Program-made: the position numbers and the translations under genes
Origin: Melieria omissa
Lineage: Eukaryota > Arthropoda > Insecta > Diptera > Ulidiidae
Direction: 5' to 3'
NCBI GenBank assembly: GCA_963971225.1
Contig: OZ020267.1
Span: forward strand, 5,146,001-5,210,000
Length of the DNA: 64,000 nt
Notes under the pieces: generated by a model
Told to the model about the DNA's origin: nothing
The model's database searches: none
Seen by the model: only the letters and a program-made list of their open reading frames with translations
Part shown: piece after piece, positions 10,351-23,100 of the stretch
How the letters are laid out: each line of letters opens with the position of its first letter
Position numbering within the stretch: the stretch's first letter is position 1

Positions 10351-13300
10351 TTACTTCTCCGATACCAAATGGAATATGTTCGCTGGTATATTTTTCAAAT
10401 CGGAATTGTCGCACAAAAGTTCAGCGGCCGATTTGTAGCGTTGCTGATCTGCTTCGTTCGCTGCAGTGGATACAATGGTTTTTTGTATTTCAGAAAATTG
10501 CTCAGCTGCAAGTACATAAAAGCAGATACTAAATAAACATTTAAAATTTAAAAGATGTGTATATATGTTTAATAGCCTGTCTGAAGTAATCAGCTGGCAG
10601 GCCAATTAAACTTGAACTATTTTCGCAAAGTTCAACAAGCACTGCAATTATGACCTGTAACCATTTTCGAAGGGTCAGTGATGCATGACTTAACTTTCAT
10701 ATTTGTCAAATAAGTATTAAAGAAAAAACTAGATAAATACATGTTAGCTGACATATTTACAAACACTTCATGCATGTCCGTACATATGTATGTACATATG
10801 TTTGGTTTACTGCTTCTGACTGTCTGCGTTGAACGAAGCCAAAAAGCCGTAGCCGAATGTTGGCTCTCGACAACGTTGTCACTGCGTCGTGTACATGTGT
10901 GCCAGTTGGGCAAATCAATTAATTATGAGGGCAATAAAAATCAGCCAACATGACTGTGAAATGTGTGCGGCTAATCACGGATCGCTGCTGGCACTTGCGA
11001 CAACAACTGCCACCATGCGCTGCACCAATTGTCGGTTCGTTCTTGTTTCTTAGCAATAATATTCACTCTTGCCAGCTTTTTGCACTCTATTAATCAGATG
11101 TCAGCAAGCATGCATAATGTGTGCGTGTGTGTGTGTCTAACTAACATAACTTTTTTCGTCATATCCGTTATTTGTTGTATTTTGATATTGTGCAAAATTC
11201 CAGCACGACACTGTCAACACTGTCGGCGAGATTCTTACTTCATAGTGTCTGCTTGTAAATGGTTGGGTTATTGTCACTTGCTTCATTTGTATAGACAACT
11301 TAATGTTTACGTGAATACTTAAGTGCATAAGCTTGACAGAACTTACCCAGTATGCATGTGAATGTGAGCCCCAATGTGGAACCTTCTAAAGGTGACTCCG
11401 ACAAGCCGCCGACAATTAAATCGATGTCATCATAGTTGCGGTAAATGCTTTTCAATTGATTTACAACCTACGAAATTCAAAAAGTATACACAAATAAATA
11501 ATATTCAAGATTTTGTAATTATTTTGATTAAACAAAATTAATTTACTACTTACAGCCCGTGGTATGTGCTTTTCTAAATCTTGCCAGCCATTTACTTTGG
11601 TGTTAGTGCACAACTCTAAATATTTGGTGTACCCTTGCAGGCCGTGATCACGTCCACGTTGTATGTCCAGCGCCAGCAAGTCGCCATGGGTCGGTCGCCC
11701 TATATCCGTATTACCTACCACCAGCTGTAATCAAACGATTATTTAAATTTTATATGCGACAACATTGATACATAGTTATGAATGCAGCTAGTAGCTTTTT
11801 GTAATATCTTTTAATGTATAATCCTTCGATTCAAATTACACAAAATCGGCGCCTCAGAAAACGAATGTCGTATGTTTCATTGAGCCTGGTAAGACATACG
11901 ACATTTGTTTTCTCAGGCGACGAAATGCCAATCCACACTCACATGTATATTAATCATTAATGAAAACTTAAGTACTTACGCCTTCCTCATAATTCGCGTC
12001 CACTTTCATAGCACGCTGACGCAGCAGTGATTCCAATATTAAATTCAGTTTTGCAGCCGTGTACGACATATCGGGCTTATAGATCTGATCTTTGAACAAA
12101 AATACATTGTGATCTGGCAAATTTTCGCTGGAATTACAGATCAAAGCAGCATTTTATGATTAACCCTAATTCCCAGAAGTGAGCCTCACAGTCTCACTAA
12201 AGATTTCAAATGGTGATAAACCCAACAGACTTTCGATTTCATTATTTTATATAATCTCCTAATGGAATGTTAGCATTATGTTGCATTTATAGATTTAACA
12301 TTTTAGACAGTTTTTGTACTTTTTAAACAAAGGTTTTCACTAATTTAGCTCATATAAGCCAGGCAGTCTCACTTCTGGGTTTACGTTACTTTTAAAATTC
12401 TGGGAATTAGGGTTAAAATCAAAAATATTTAAATATTGTAGCTTTATCAAAATATATCTCAAACACTAAAGATTCAGTTGCAGTGATCAATGTCAGACTC
12501 CAGTTGCACGTAATACGTCGGAGATGAATTATTTCTGGATGGGAATGGTTTTTGTCATGAAGCAAAGTGTCTGGTCGTTCATAGTAAAGTGTATTACGAA
12601 TATCTGAAAATCTGTACCACTTTCCAAGTCGGTGCAACCTCTTATTAAACTATATTCGGTGTAATCCGAATATACATACATATTTAGGTATGTAAATAAA
12701 AATTAATTCAAATTGGTCCCAACTGAAAGGAATTCCTTACGTGTTTTTACTGGTAATATCGTCAGCTTTCTTTTCCTGTCTAGTGGCAAAATTGTGCAGC
12801 GCATTCGGTATCATGGACAAGTAGAAACGCATTGCCGCCACCGCAAATTCATTCGAGACTTGAATATTCCGCCGCGCTGGTCTATTTCCTATTTTTCCAC
12901 TACCGTACGATCCACTATTTATTTCGGCCGCAATTTCATTGCCCAGAACAACTGGCAACCATTCGCGAAACACTATGCGACGATAAATGTCAACATTGGT
13001 AGCTTTCGCCACTTCGTATATCTGGTCATCGGTCCAGTCAGAATGTGATGCAACGAGCTGGTTGGCAATCCGATTATGGTTTCTCATGAAAATTGTATAA
13101 ATCAGTATTGTGAATGGGTTGTAATTGACGCGTGAGTCGCCGGCCATGAAGCACACCGAGTGGTTTGCCGTTGCCGAGTAGGCGCAATACTCATGCGAAT
13201 CGACGGTTGTGGTGGGCAGCAAGTCCTCATGCGGCTTGTCGCCTCTTCCGCTGGACTTGATTTGGCCGTTTTTGAATGTTCGCATGCTGCGCTTCACATC

Positions 13301-14555
13301 ATCAGTGAATCCATACAGCTGCGATAGGTCCAGATGGCCAGTAGCCTGGTTGAGCTTTAAATACAATTGTGAAAAAGAACTAGTTTGCTATGAAGCAACA
13401 ACAATAACTATATTGCACCTGTTCGACAGCGCCGAATGTACATTCCTCGCCTATAGCCACAGCACTGCGCACATAGTTCAAGCACGTGTCCCGTGCGTAT
13501 TTGAGTTTTGTATTTTGGGCCAACAGTGGCGCGCATAGTGGATGGCGGAAGCGGGGCTGCAGATTGTAGTTGTCCCTATTACAGCACTCAATGGGGCTGC
13601 CATCACCTAAAACCACATCAATTCGTCACAATTGCATCTCATCTAATATGAATTGAAATTACTCATCGAGGTGACCACCGGTTTGCTTAAATCGTGCTCT
13701 ATGAACTGTGCCCACTGCGCCACAGCCAAACTTCGGCCCTTGTCGTCGAGTGAGTTGGCTCCCGTGTTCAGGCGCTGCTCGTGAATCTTTCTGCTAATTA
13801 GCAGTGGCGACGGCACTTGATCCCCAGCGAACATCTAAGCCGCGAACGTGACAATAACTTGTCATCTATACAACTTAATTGAAACAATTATTTATTGTTT
13901 ACCTCATTCAATCCATCTTTGTAGTGTCGCGGCAGCATGCGCCTGAATGGGCTGTGGGCATTGCGGCGCTCCCTAATGGCGGTCAGGCACTTTGTCATCA
14001 ACTCGCTATTGGCCGGCAGCCGTTTAGTGCTCATGATGGCTTCGCACTGCGTGCCGCTGATACCACGTGGCAAGCATATGCTGTTGTAAATATACTGGCT
14101 GGCCGCCAGTATCTTCTTGGCGATCTCGTTGTCATCCATGGCTTTGGCGCTGGGCAGTGCATCCAGTAGTAAAGTGTGCGATATGCTGCCATTCTCCACG
14201 GTGATTTGCGAGTGAAGCAGATTGCTCTCCAAACTGTTGCGAACGAGAGGTCAAGAGTTAAGTATGAAAGCGCCACTTCTTCGAGTACATTCATTCATAC
14301 CTCATTTGTTTGTTTATAGCGTCAACACCGAATTCTAAACACTGTTCCCACTGCTCTGTGGAAATCCCATTGAGATAGTTGAATTCTTGAGGATCTGTGT
14401 GCGCAAATTAAAATTTAGTTGAGTTGAGTTCACATTGTTTCGAGCAACAACAATTTTAAACTCAATAACGGTCACTTACTCTTCGCCCATGAGTTACCGA
14501 TCAGCAACGCCGCCATCACACAAACGGAAACCGTTGCAAAAAATTTGCCGAACAT
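10351..14555 (-). CDS. secreted animal heme peroxidase, altered haem pocket
   Basis: Heme peroxidase of the animal (myeloperoxidase/peroxinectin) superfamily, 689 codons. Exons: 14480-14555, 14301-14394, 13903-14233, 13663-13834, 13419-13606, 12741-13354, 11980-12127, 11554-11724, 11347-11467, 10351-10505. The N-terminus (MFGKFFATVSV...LIGNSWA) is a signal peptide. Seen: the propeptide-like N-domain ending RMLPRHYKDGLNE; distal-His block WAQFIEHDL; the AGDSR motif with the conserved arginine; FMRNHNRIA; DIQRGRDHGL; and LLCDNSD near the end. The segment that normally reads RF-G-H-S-L-IP reads RFYLSMIP, so the proximal haem histidine appears to be Leu. The C-terminus is also short. Family members use peroxide to oxidise substrates; this one may have altered or no such activity. 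Length is close to Drosophila Irc, but I cannot choose the orthologue. The final GAAGTAAGTG could also act as a splice donor, so one more 3' exon is possible. Confidence 0.88.
12164..12412. mobile_element. TTAA-flanked MITE in a peroxidase intron
   Basis: Perfect 15-bp terminal inverted repeats, CCCTAATTCCCAGAA (12164) and its complement ending at 12412, flanked on both sides by TTAA (12160-12163, 12413-12416). CCC termini at duplicated TTAA are the hallmark of piggyBac-type elements. The 249-bp body is non-coding and carries further inverted blocks such as AGTCTCAC near each end. It lies in the intron between the sixth and seventh coding exons of the peroxidase gene. Confidence 0.85.
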
Positions 14556-15737
14556 TTTCCGTATTTTATGCCGCTCGAAAGTGAAAGAAGATGCGTTTCG
14601 CTACTATTTTGCCATTAATCGAATTAAATTGATAATTCGTTGATAACGTTTGTGGCGTCGCCTGCGTTCTTAATATTGAATGACTGCGATCCTCATCGCC
14701 TGAGGGCTCCTTCGAAACTGTTCGTCCAACTGCAAATGCAATTGATCGAAATATTGCCGCCACACAGATGCTGCCGACACAAATAAATATGCATTTATTT
14801 TACAGCACACACCCATGTTTGTGTGTGCGGAAGCAACGCAGTTGTTTGGGAATGAGCATTGCATTGCACACCATCACACGTGCACACAACGTGCATTTAA
14901 ATGCACTATTGCAGCTTGACTCATGCATTTGAAGTCGTAAACAGAAGTCGAAACGTTTGTTTTCAAAATAAAAAAATATATTCAAATTCACACATACATA
15001 CATGCATACATATGCAATGCAGCCGGCACTTGCCGCCGCTGCGCTAATTTAAAAAATATGAATGCGTAGATTCGTAACGTTCACTTACAGGTATCTGATT
15101 GTATGTACAAACGTGTGTAAGTGCTTCTCTAAACATACAAACAAATGCTCAACGTGCTGAGTATACAAATTTGAGTGTTTTACCGATTCGCTAAGCTTCT
15201 ACGATATTGGATTATGTCATTGTGCTCAGATAATTGAGTGATGCGACACAAACTTCATGAGCCAAACTTGCAGCAGATCTTCTGAGACATTGTAATTTTA
15301 AGTGCACAAATTGTGGACGCTGCGTACTCAGTAGGCACGTATAGAGGACTTGCACGCAAGCAAATACTAAATTGTGCCTGTCGCCTCTCATATTGACGGA
15401 AAACTTTCTTATCGCTTATTCCACAATGAGTAAACAACAATGTAATTAATCTCCAATTACAAATGAAAACAATAACGTACTCGTACAAATATGTGTATCC
15501 ACAAATATATATATTTATATTCGTAGAAACATACAAGCGAATATAGGTAGATGCATTTGGGAAAGTATGTGTGCATTTGAATTTCAATATATAGTTAGCT
15601 AAAAGTCTGAACTAATAGTGTTATATAGGATCAAGGTATTTTTTAATTCTGGTTGACCAGCCTCTGAATTTACTACAATGAAAAATTAGTTATTTAGATC
15701 CATGGAAGTAACAAAAACGTCGTTATATGTACATTAA
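14556..15737. other. upstream of peroxidase, no gene
   Basis: 5' flank of the minus-strand peroxidase gene. Short ORFs on the minus strand (14566-15587) have no recognisable motifs. Several ACATACATAC/ATGTATG-type simple repeats occur near 14990-15010. Nothing else identified. Confidence 0.4.
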
Positions 15738-16197
15738 CCCTTTCGCTTTTTTGTTGCCATATGGCACATTGCTACTTTGTGGACGTCTGAACCCTCTGCA
15801 ACTTCAAGAATACATATTTTGTTGGTCCTTAGAATAGTTTGAAGTTTTAGGAAAACTACGAAATTAATAAACTGAATATTAAAGTTTGAAGCAGAGAAAT
15901 ATACACTTTTTTTAATGGTATATTTTAACACAGTAAAAAAAGAAGCAGACAACTTTAGATAACTTTTTTATTTGACGATTCCTTTCAATTTAAATACTTT
16001 TTTTTTAATTTTGGCTGAAGTAAATGAAAAAATATGTTGTGTAAAAGTTTCATGTTTAAGTAATTATTACAGCCACAACGATGTGGTTGCTCTCATAGAA
16101 AACACTCTAAAATACAGGGTCCGAGTATAAGTATAGAAGCATAATACGTAAAATTTAAAATTTTAACTTTCCCCAGTAAAAACCTGTAGTGAAAGGG
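15738..16197. mobile_element. TTAA-flanked MITE, 460 bp
   Basis: Terminal inverted repeats CCCTTTCGCT (left) and AGTGAAAGGG (right), one mismatch, flanked by TTAA at 15734-15737 and 16198-16201. The termini are unlike those of the other TTAA elements here, so it is a separate family. The interior is AT-rich and non-coding. A piggyBac-type origin is inferred from the TTAA and the CCC ends. Confidence 0.75.
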
Positions 16198-16450
16198 TTA
16201 ATGTTAAGGTTCTGTACAAATTAATGTGTTTGATTCTTCTAGTAATTTAAAACAATAGTGATGATACTTACATACAACTAATAAACTGCAGGCCATATCG
16301 GCGTCAACTGGCTGAGACACTTTGACCTGCTCATGAATTTTTTTTATAAATCAAATTATTTCTACAAAAGCACACTTGAATAAATTTTGTTTTCAAGGAA
16401 AAGCAACCATAACATCTAATATGAAAGCGTAGTTATTGTTATAATATATA

Positions 16451-16664
16451 CAGTCGTGTCTGGGTATAGTGAACACCCTATATAGTGAACACCTCGATAT
16501 AGTGAACACCCAAATTTTAACATGGAGCCTAAATATTGAACAACATTTTGAAAGCAATTTCAAACAAAAAACAAAAAGGGTATTTTGAGTAAATAAAACG
16601 AGTTTTTGAACAAAAATGTTAACAGGTCTTGGAATAATTAGTTCACTATATCCAGACACCACTG
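16451..16664. mobile_element. pogo-type MITE, 214 bp, TA-flanked
   Basis: Ends CAGTCGTGTCTGGGTATAGT and the inverted CAGTGGTGTCTGGATATAGT at the right, flanked by TA (16449-16450, 16665-16666). CAGT termini with TA duplication are typical of pogo/Tigger elements. Just inside the left end the unit TAGTGAACACC is repeated three times (16466-16510). It lies about 260 bp upstream of the Sf3a1 start codon, in or near its promoter. Confidence 0.82.
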
Positions 16665-16922
16665 TAGTATTATAATTTTTAGTTTACAAAATCGTTTGGT
16701 TTGTAATTGATCTAAAAAATTACATACCGGCTTTTACGGTTACAGCTAATCGGATCCAAAGCTTGTCACTAATAAACAGTTTACATATGGCAATACCGTT
16801 CTACTGAAGCGACTTGACAGCTGACAGCTGCATTGCAAATCCGAACCCAAAAACGTTTGAACGATTTTTCGTGAAAATTTTATAAAATCGGCGAAATTGG
16901 AGTATAATCAGACGCAGCGACC

Positions 16923-19832
16923 ATGCCGACAATTGAAGTGGCGAATAACGTTGTGGTACCGGAGCCACATCAGAACAATGATCAGTCCAAGCCGATGTCG
17001 GGCCCCATAATTGGCATCATCTATCCTCCGCCCGAGGTTAGAAGTATCCTTTTTGCAATAACAAAAACCAAGAACTAAAAAAGTATATAAAGCATATTTG
17101 GGTAAGTCTCCTTCGGGGTTTTCCTATGCTCAATGAATTACTTAAATAGACATTGTCGACAAGACTGCAAGTTTTGTGGCCCGAAATGGTCCCGAGTTCG
17201 AGGCGCGCATCAGGCAGAATGAGTTGGGCAACAGCAAGTTCAACTTTTTAAGCTCGGGCGATCCATATCACGCCTACTATCGCCACAAAGTAAATGAGTT
17301 CCGTGAGGGCAAAGGTGAGTGGCATTTAAGCGTGCGGTTAATTATTTTCTACTTATTTGGAATTTGTTCAACACTTTCAGATGCAGCCGGCAGTACCACC
17401 GTCATTTCAGGCATTAAACAACTATCGGTAACTAGCGCTGCACAACAAAAACAACAAGAATTATTAAAGCAAGTTGCTGAACAGCAATTTGTACCGAAGG
17501 ATCCGCCGTCAGACTTTGAATTTATTGCCGATCCACCATCGATTTCTGCACTCGATTTGTACGTATGCCTCTTAAGTCGTTAATGAACGCAGCCTGACCC
17601 ACGTTGTACCATTTCAGAGACATTGTCAAGTTGACGGCACAGTTTGTTGCACGTAATGGACGTCAGTTTCTAACAAACCTAATGAACCGTGAGCAGCGCA
17701 ATTTTCAGTTTGACTTTTTACGTCCGCAGCACTCACTGTTTCAATACTTTACTAAGCTGCTAGAGCAGTACACAAAAATATTGATTCCGCCCAAGGATTT
17801 AATAGGCAAGCTGCGCAACGAAAGCAACGCGGGCCGCGTCAGCATGAACGTAGTGCTGGATCAGGTGAAATATCGTGCCAACTGGCAGAAGCATCAGGAA
17901 GCGCAGAGGCGTCGCGAAGAAGAGAAAATTGAAAAGGAAAGAGGTAAGTGGCGGTTATTCGGTGTTAAGGCGAGTAATTTTAATACAATGTGTTTGTTTC
18001 CTTCTAGTGGCGTACGCTCAAATTGATTGGCATGATTTCGTTGTGGTGGAGACAGTCGACTACCAACCGTTTGAAACGGGAAATTTTCCTCCACCCACTA
18101 CACCGGAGGAGGTTGGCGCACGCGTTCTTATGGAAGAGCGAATGATGGAGGAGGACGGTGATATTGAAATGCAGATTGAATCGGATGAAGAAGACAGCCA
18201 GGAGACGCCAGCTGGAGGCAGTGCGATAAAACTGTCGCAAATGGAGAATCGCACAGGCATTCAAATGAAGGGCGCCGCTTACAATCAACCGCCCAGCTCA
18301 AAGAAGGACAACACGCAAGTGCAGGACATGGACGAAGCGTCCAGCGATGAAGACACGCCAAGCACATCCAAAATGCAGCCACCAGTGGCGCCATTGCTGC
18401 CACCAACTCACGACAAGGTGGTCATCAAGAAGTACGATCCCAAGGCCATTCAACAAAAGCCGCAAAAAACAGCCGAAGTGGACCAATATCTCATTTCGCC
18501 CATTACTGGCGAAAAGATTCCGGCCTCGAAAGTCACAGAACACATGCGTATTGGTTTGCTGGATCCTCGCTGGGTAGAGCAACGCGATAAGCACACTGTC
18601 GAAAAGATAAACCAAGAGACGGTGTATGCCGCAGGCACAGCAATCGAAGCCAGCTTGAAGCAGTTGGCGGAGCGTCGTACAGATATTTTCGGTGTGGGCG
18701 ATGAAGAAACGGTCATTGGCAAAAAGCTGGGCGAAGAAGAGACGAAGAAAGATGATCGCGTCACTTGGGATGGCCACACTTCGAGTGTGGAGGCGGCCAC
18801 AAGAGCAGCTCGCGCTAACATAACACTGGAAGATCAAATACATCAAATTCACAAGGTAACGTGACACCTAATTTATCAAAGTATTGCATGCTGGAATTAA
18901 TTGCTTTGTTCTAGGTCAAGGGACTGCTGCCTGATGAGGAAAAAGAGAAAATTGGACCGAAGCCGGTGAGCAGCAAGACGACTTTATCTGCGCCGCCGCA
19001 GCACAATCCAAACACTCCCAAAACACACTCGCAAGCTGGTCACCATCAGTCCTCACACCATATGCACCAATCACAGCAGCAGCAACAACACCAACAGTCG
19101 CAGCAACAGCAGCAACACAATATGCCGCCATCGGCACCGGTCATGATGATGCAAATGCGACCACCGCCAATGATGCGTATGTGCCTTCGATTTAATATTT
19201 TTGTTTGTTAAATTACACAATTGCAATTTCAGCGCCCCCATTCCCGGTTGGTGGTTACATGCAGGCTGGCGGACCGCCACAAATTACACCAGCACCTGCA
19301 GTGATCGATCAAGGCATGATGGGAGTTCCGCCAATGCCTGTCGATGATGAACCGCCCAATAAAAAATTGCGCTCAGAGGACAATCTTGTGCCGGAAGCAG
19401 AATTCATTGCAATGCATAAGGTGCGCACGAACACTAGCCGCATGGCTATCTTTGTAATTAAAAACATGTACTTTCTTTGCGCAGAGTCCCATAACTATAC
19501 AAGTGCAAATTCCGAACGTAATTGACAAGTCTGAGTGGAAGCTCAACGGACAGACGATTGCCGTATCATTGGCGCTGCCAGACACTGTGTCCAGCTTGAA
19601 GGCCAAGATCCAAGATGAAACAGGCATGCCGCCGGCCAAGCAGAAAATATCATACGAGGTTTGTATGGCACATGCGGCATACCAGATTTTGTTGAGACTA
19701 AGACAGTTTGTCACTTATCTCTTGTTGCAGGGCATGTTCTTTAAAGATAGCAACAGCATGGCGTTTTATAATTTGCTCAGCGGCGCCACAGTGCATTTGC
19801 AAATCAAAGAGCGTGGAGGTCGCAAAAAATAG
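16923..19832 (+). CDS. Sf3a1: splicing factor 3a subunit 1
   Basis: Nuclear SF3a120/Prp21 homolog, part of the 17S U2 snRNP that binds the branch site. Exons: 16923-17043, 17150-17314, 17381-17558, 17618-17943, 18008-18855, 18915-19176, 19233-19420, 19485-19658, 19731-19832; 787 codons, close to human SF3A1. First SURP/SWAP module at residues ~40-90 (IVDKTASFVARNGPEFEARI), second at ~155-205 (VKLTAQFVARNGRQFL). The PRP21-like region runs from ~240 with an acidic insert. The conserved SPITGEKIPASKVTEHMRI lies near 420. A proline and Gln/His-rich stretch follows (~570-680), with a C-terminal ubiquitin-like fold (~700-787) ending RGGRKK. A polyadenylation signal AATAAA is at 19923-19928. Confidence 0.97.
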
Positions 19833-20159
19833 ACATCTTAATCGGTTTTATAATATTTTACTTTTGAATCGCATCTGTTCTATATTTGTTCACTGCGAGG
19901 ACTCTATATAGGTTTTTGTCAAAATAAACGAAACACACTAACAATCACAGTCGTAATTGTTGCGAAACTTTGAATTTGATTGGTTTTATTGGTTGCAGTT
20001 TCCTTAAATCACATTACAAAACTTACAAATTGCACTTTTCAACTTAACATCTACGGGTGTTATTTCTCTCCTGAAAATGTAATATCCAAAAGTAATATCA
20101 TTGTCTTTATAGTATGGAGTTGCGATTGCTAATTGTAGACGAGTAGCTGCTTCTAGCGT
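19833..20159. other. shared 3' region of convergent genes
   Basis: Only 327 bp separate the stop codons of Sf3a1 (plus) and the xylulose kinase (minus). AATAAA for Sf3a1 lies at 19923-19928. On the minus strand AATAAA for the kinase lies at 19985-19990, so the two 3' UTRs come close to meeting or overlap slightly. Confidence 0.7.
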
Positions 20160-23100
20160 CTAATAGGAATGTTGCGTTGCGGCATTTTCCAAAATGCGAG
20201 CCATTTCCCGATAACGATCCAACATGAGCCCATAGATTTGCTCACTATCCTTGCTGGGCTCACAGACACGCTGCAGGAGGTTCGGAATAAACTGCACAAT
20301 GTAATCGTGGTAGCTTAGCAGCGATGTGGCGCTGGTATCGCCGCCATCACCGTTGGCTTGTTGAGAATCTGTCGTTGCGGGCAATGTGGATTGCTGCATA
20401 TAGAGAGCGTATTTCGCACGATAAGCCGCGCCCATCAAAGCTGCCTCACTGACTTTCTGCAATAAATAAGGTGCATCGTTACAACCCAATACTCAGCATT
20501 CAAATCTGCTCAACCATACCTGAACGTAAACTGGGGCATTGAATACATCGGAAATCACCTGAAGTATTGACTTGTTAACTGATGCGCCACCGGTCGCTAT
20601 GATCTGTGTGTGATCGCCAAAATGGAAGCCCATGTCCGTGGCCACGGCACGTCTATGCAGCATTTGTCCCTCTATCAATGCACGAATTTCTGCCTGCGGA
20701 GATGCAAACCTGAAAGCAACAAAACTCTTAAAAATGGTTCTGTGCGTCTGTAAATTGCTATATTCAACTTCAAGACGCCCTTGTCTGCATCCGGTGAAGA
20801 TATGGAATGACTTTTGCTCCAGCGCAGCACACCCTTTGCGTTCGGTATTATCTCCATTGAGTGAAAATGCAGTGCCATGTTGCCATAATTTCCACGAGGT
20901 GTAGAGTCGAGTAGCTCATTAAAGTTGTTCCAGTCATTGTTGGCCTCCACCTTTTTGAATATATCGCGCACCAGTGAGCCATTGCGGAAGCTGTCGAGCA
21001 ACAAACAAGATTAGGATAACTTAATCAGCTTACATTTAGTTGGATCAATACAAAATTAGACTACATTTCTTCGTTGAAATGGCTTTAATTGAATAGCGGA
21101 AGTACAGCAGCTCGCACAGGCAGACAAGCGCATAGACATGCATAACTGTATGCTACATTTTCATACCTAAATTGCTGGCAACAGTCATAAGTTCGAATTA
21201 TATTTTACCAACTAAGCAACTAACCACAGTAAACCCATGTATTGATCAGTTATAGTGGGATGGCACAGCACGTGGCCTTCCTCCAGTTTTGTTGGCTCCT
21301 CCAAGTTCATCATTACCGTGTCACTCGTGCCCAGTGACATTACCAACGAGTTCTGCTCGACCAGCATGCCCGAGAGCGCCGACAGATTGTCGCCCGTGAA
21401 TGCGACCACTTTGCAATCGGCGGGGAAGCCAAAGCGCTGCACGAAAAAGTTGCACACACTTCCAATTACGGAATTTGTGGCCACTGGCTCACCCAGACGC
21501 TCCTCCAGATCGGGAGCGCACGCATTCAGACAAGCCTTGGACCAGGTCTTCGCTCTGATGTCGAACAGATTCATGCCCGAGGCATCAGCATAGTCCAATG
21601 GCGCCACATCGCCAAGGAATATCGATGCCAGAAAGCTGCTAACTAGCGAGATGCGTTGCGCATCCTCGTAGGCGTGAGTGCGCTGTTGGTACACCTTGCG
21701 GATTTGTGGCCCTGTGAAGCGTGGGTAGCATTTGGAGCCGGTGATTGCCACCATTTCGGCACGCCCACCAATAGCAGTCTCCATCTCGAGGCACTGCTTG
21801 TCAGTGGAGCCGTCCATCCAAATGGGTGTGCGCGTCAACACAAACGCCGAGTCGTCTATCTGCAGATGCAGGAACTTGTCGGGATCCAGATTTTGCAGCG
21901 CCTGGATGCCATGGCGCGACCAGTAAAGCGAACCATGTTGCTACGAATTGCAATGATTTTAAGACAATGATTTCAAGAAACACAAATATTCAAGTTACTT
22001 ATACCTGGGCTGAGCCGCTAACACCGATAACCGTACTCAGGTCCGCGCCCAGCACAACCAGCCGATCGAGGACAATGTCCAACGCCTTCACCCACATGAC
22101 AGGCTGCACGAAAAACCTACACAAGTAAGCATTAAGCATGGGTTCAAGAGCAAATCTTCACTTTGTTCTCACTCATTTCGGTTGGGTCCGGGATTGACGC
22201 CACCTGATGTGCGAAACTCGGGCAGATCTGAGTCGAACTTGACTTCGGCAGTTGCTATAGTCTGCAGCTTGAAACTCAGCTGCACCGCCTTTAGCTGAAA
22301 TTAACATAACACAACGTATTCTTAATTATGGCAAAGACCGCTACGAAGGTAATTAGTGCAAATATTTAGTGTTGCTCGCTGGAGTGTAACTAGCGCAGGC
22401 AACACGTGCAGTTGCTAAACATTTGTGTATCTTCATAGAACTCGGCCAACAGACACACCTCGATTTCAACGACCTAACAGCAAAGCACGCATACACACAC
22501 GTACAACCAACGCTGCTATCACAACGCTTTCTCGACTTGCGTCATGCAGCGCCACAGCCGCTCCCTGATGTCCCTATCTAAGGTCATTTAGGGAAAGAAA
22601 GTAATGTTGGTATCAGCACAATTAATGCGCCGACACTTTCAAATCATTTTATTAATTTACAGTATTGCGGGCAATTAAAGGCGGCGTCACTTATGGCATG
22701 AGTGCTTTTGAAATTATAAACAAAGCAAATCGCACCACATATCAGTTGGACCTGATAACGTGAGACATAACTTAATGTATAATTAGTGATAGCTAATGCC
22801 AGCCAACTATTTTGACCTTCAAAACTCAAAAATGGGGAATGCAGTCACTTATCTACAATCAACTGCGACTAAATTGTTTGAATTCCGTTAATCTGTATGA
22901 AAAATGATAACTTTTGGCATTGATAAGTGAGCAATTTTTCTATTTAAATGAACAAATTTACAAATCTAAAGGTTAAAGCGACATCATTATGAACAATTTA
23001 AAATGCCACAAGTTGAAGAAATTGTACGAATAGAAAATGAATAATTTCAATTAATAACTAAATTTCAATAAAAACTCAATGCAAGCATTGTTGTTCGATT

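Noticed and set aside
18298..18867. 189-codon minus-strand ORF antisense to Sf3a1
   Set aside because: Shadow of the large Sf3a1 exon; no independent support.
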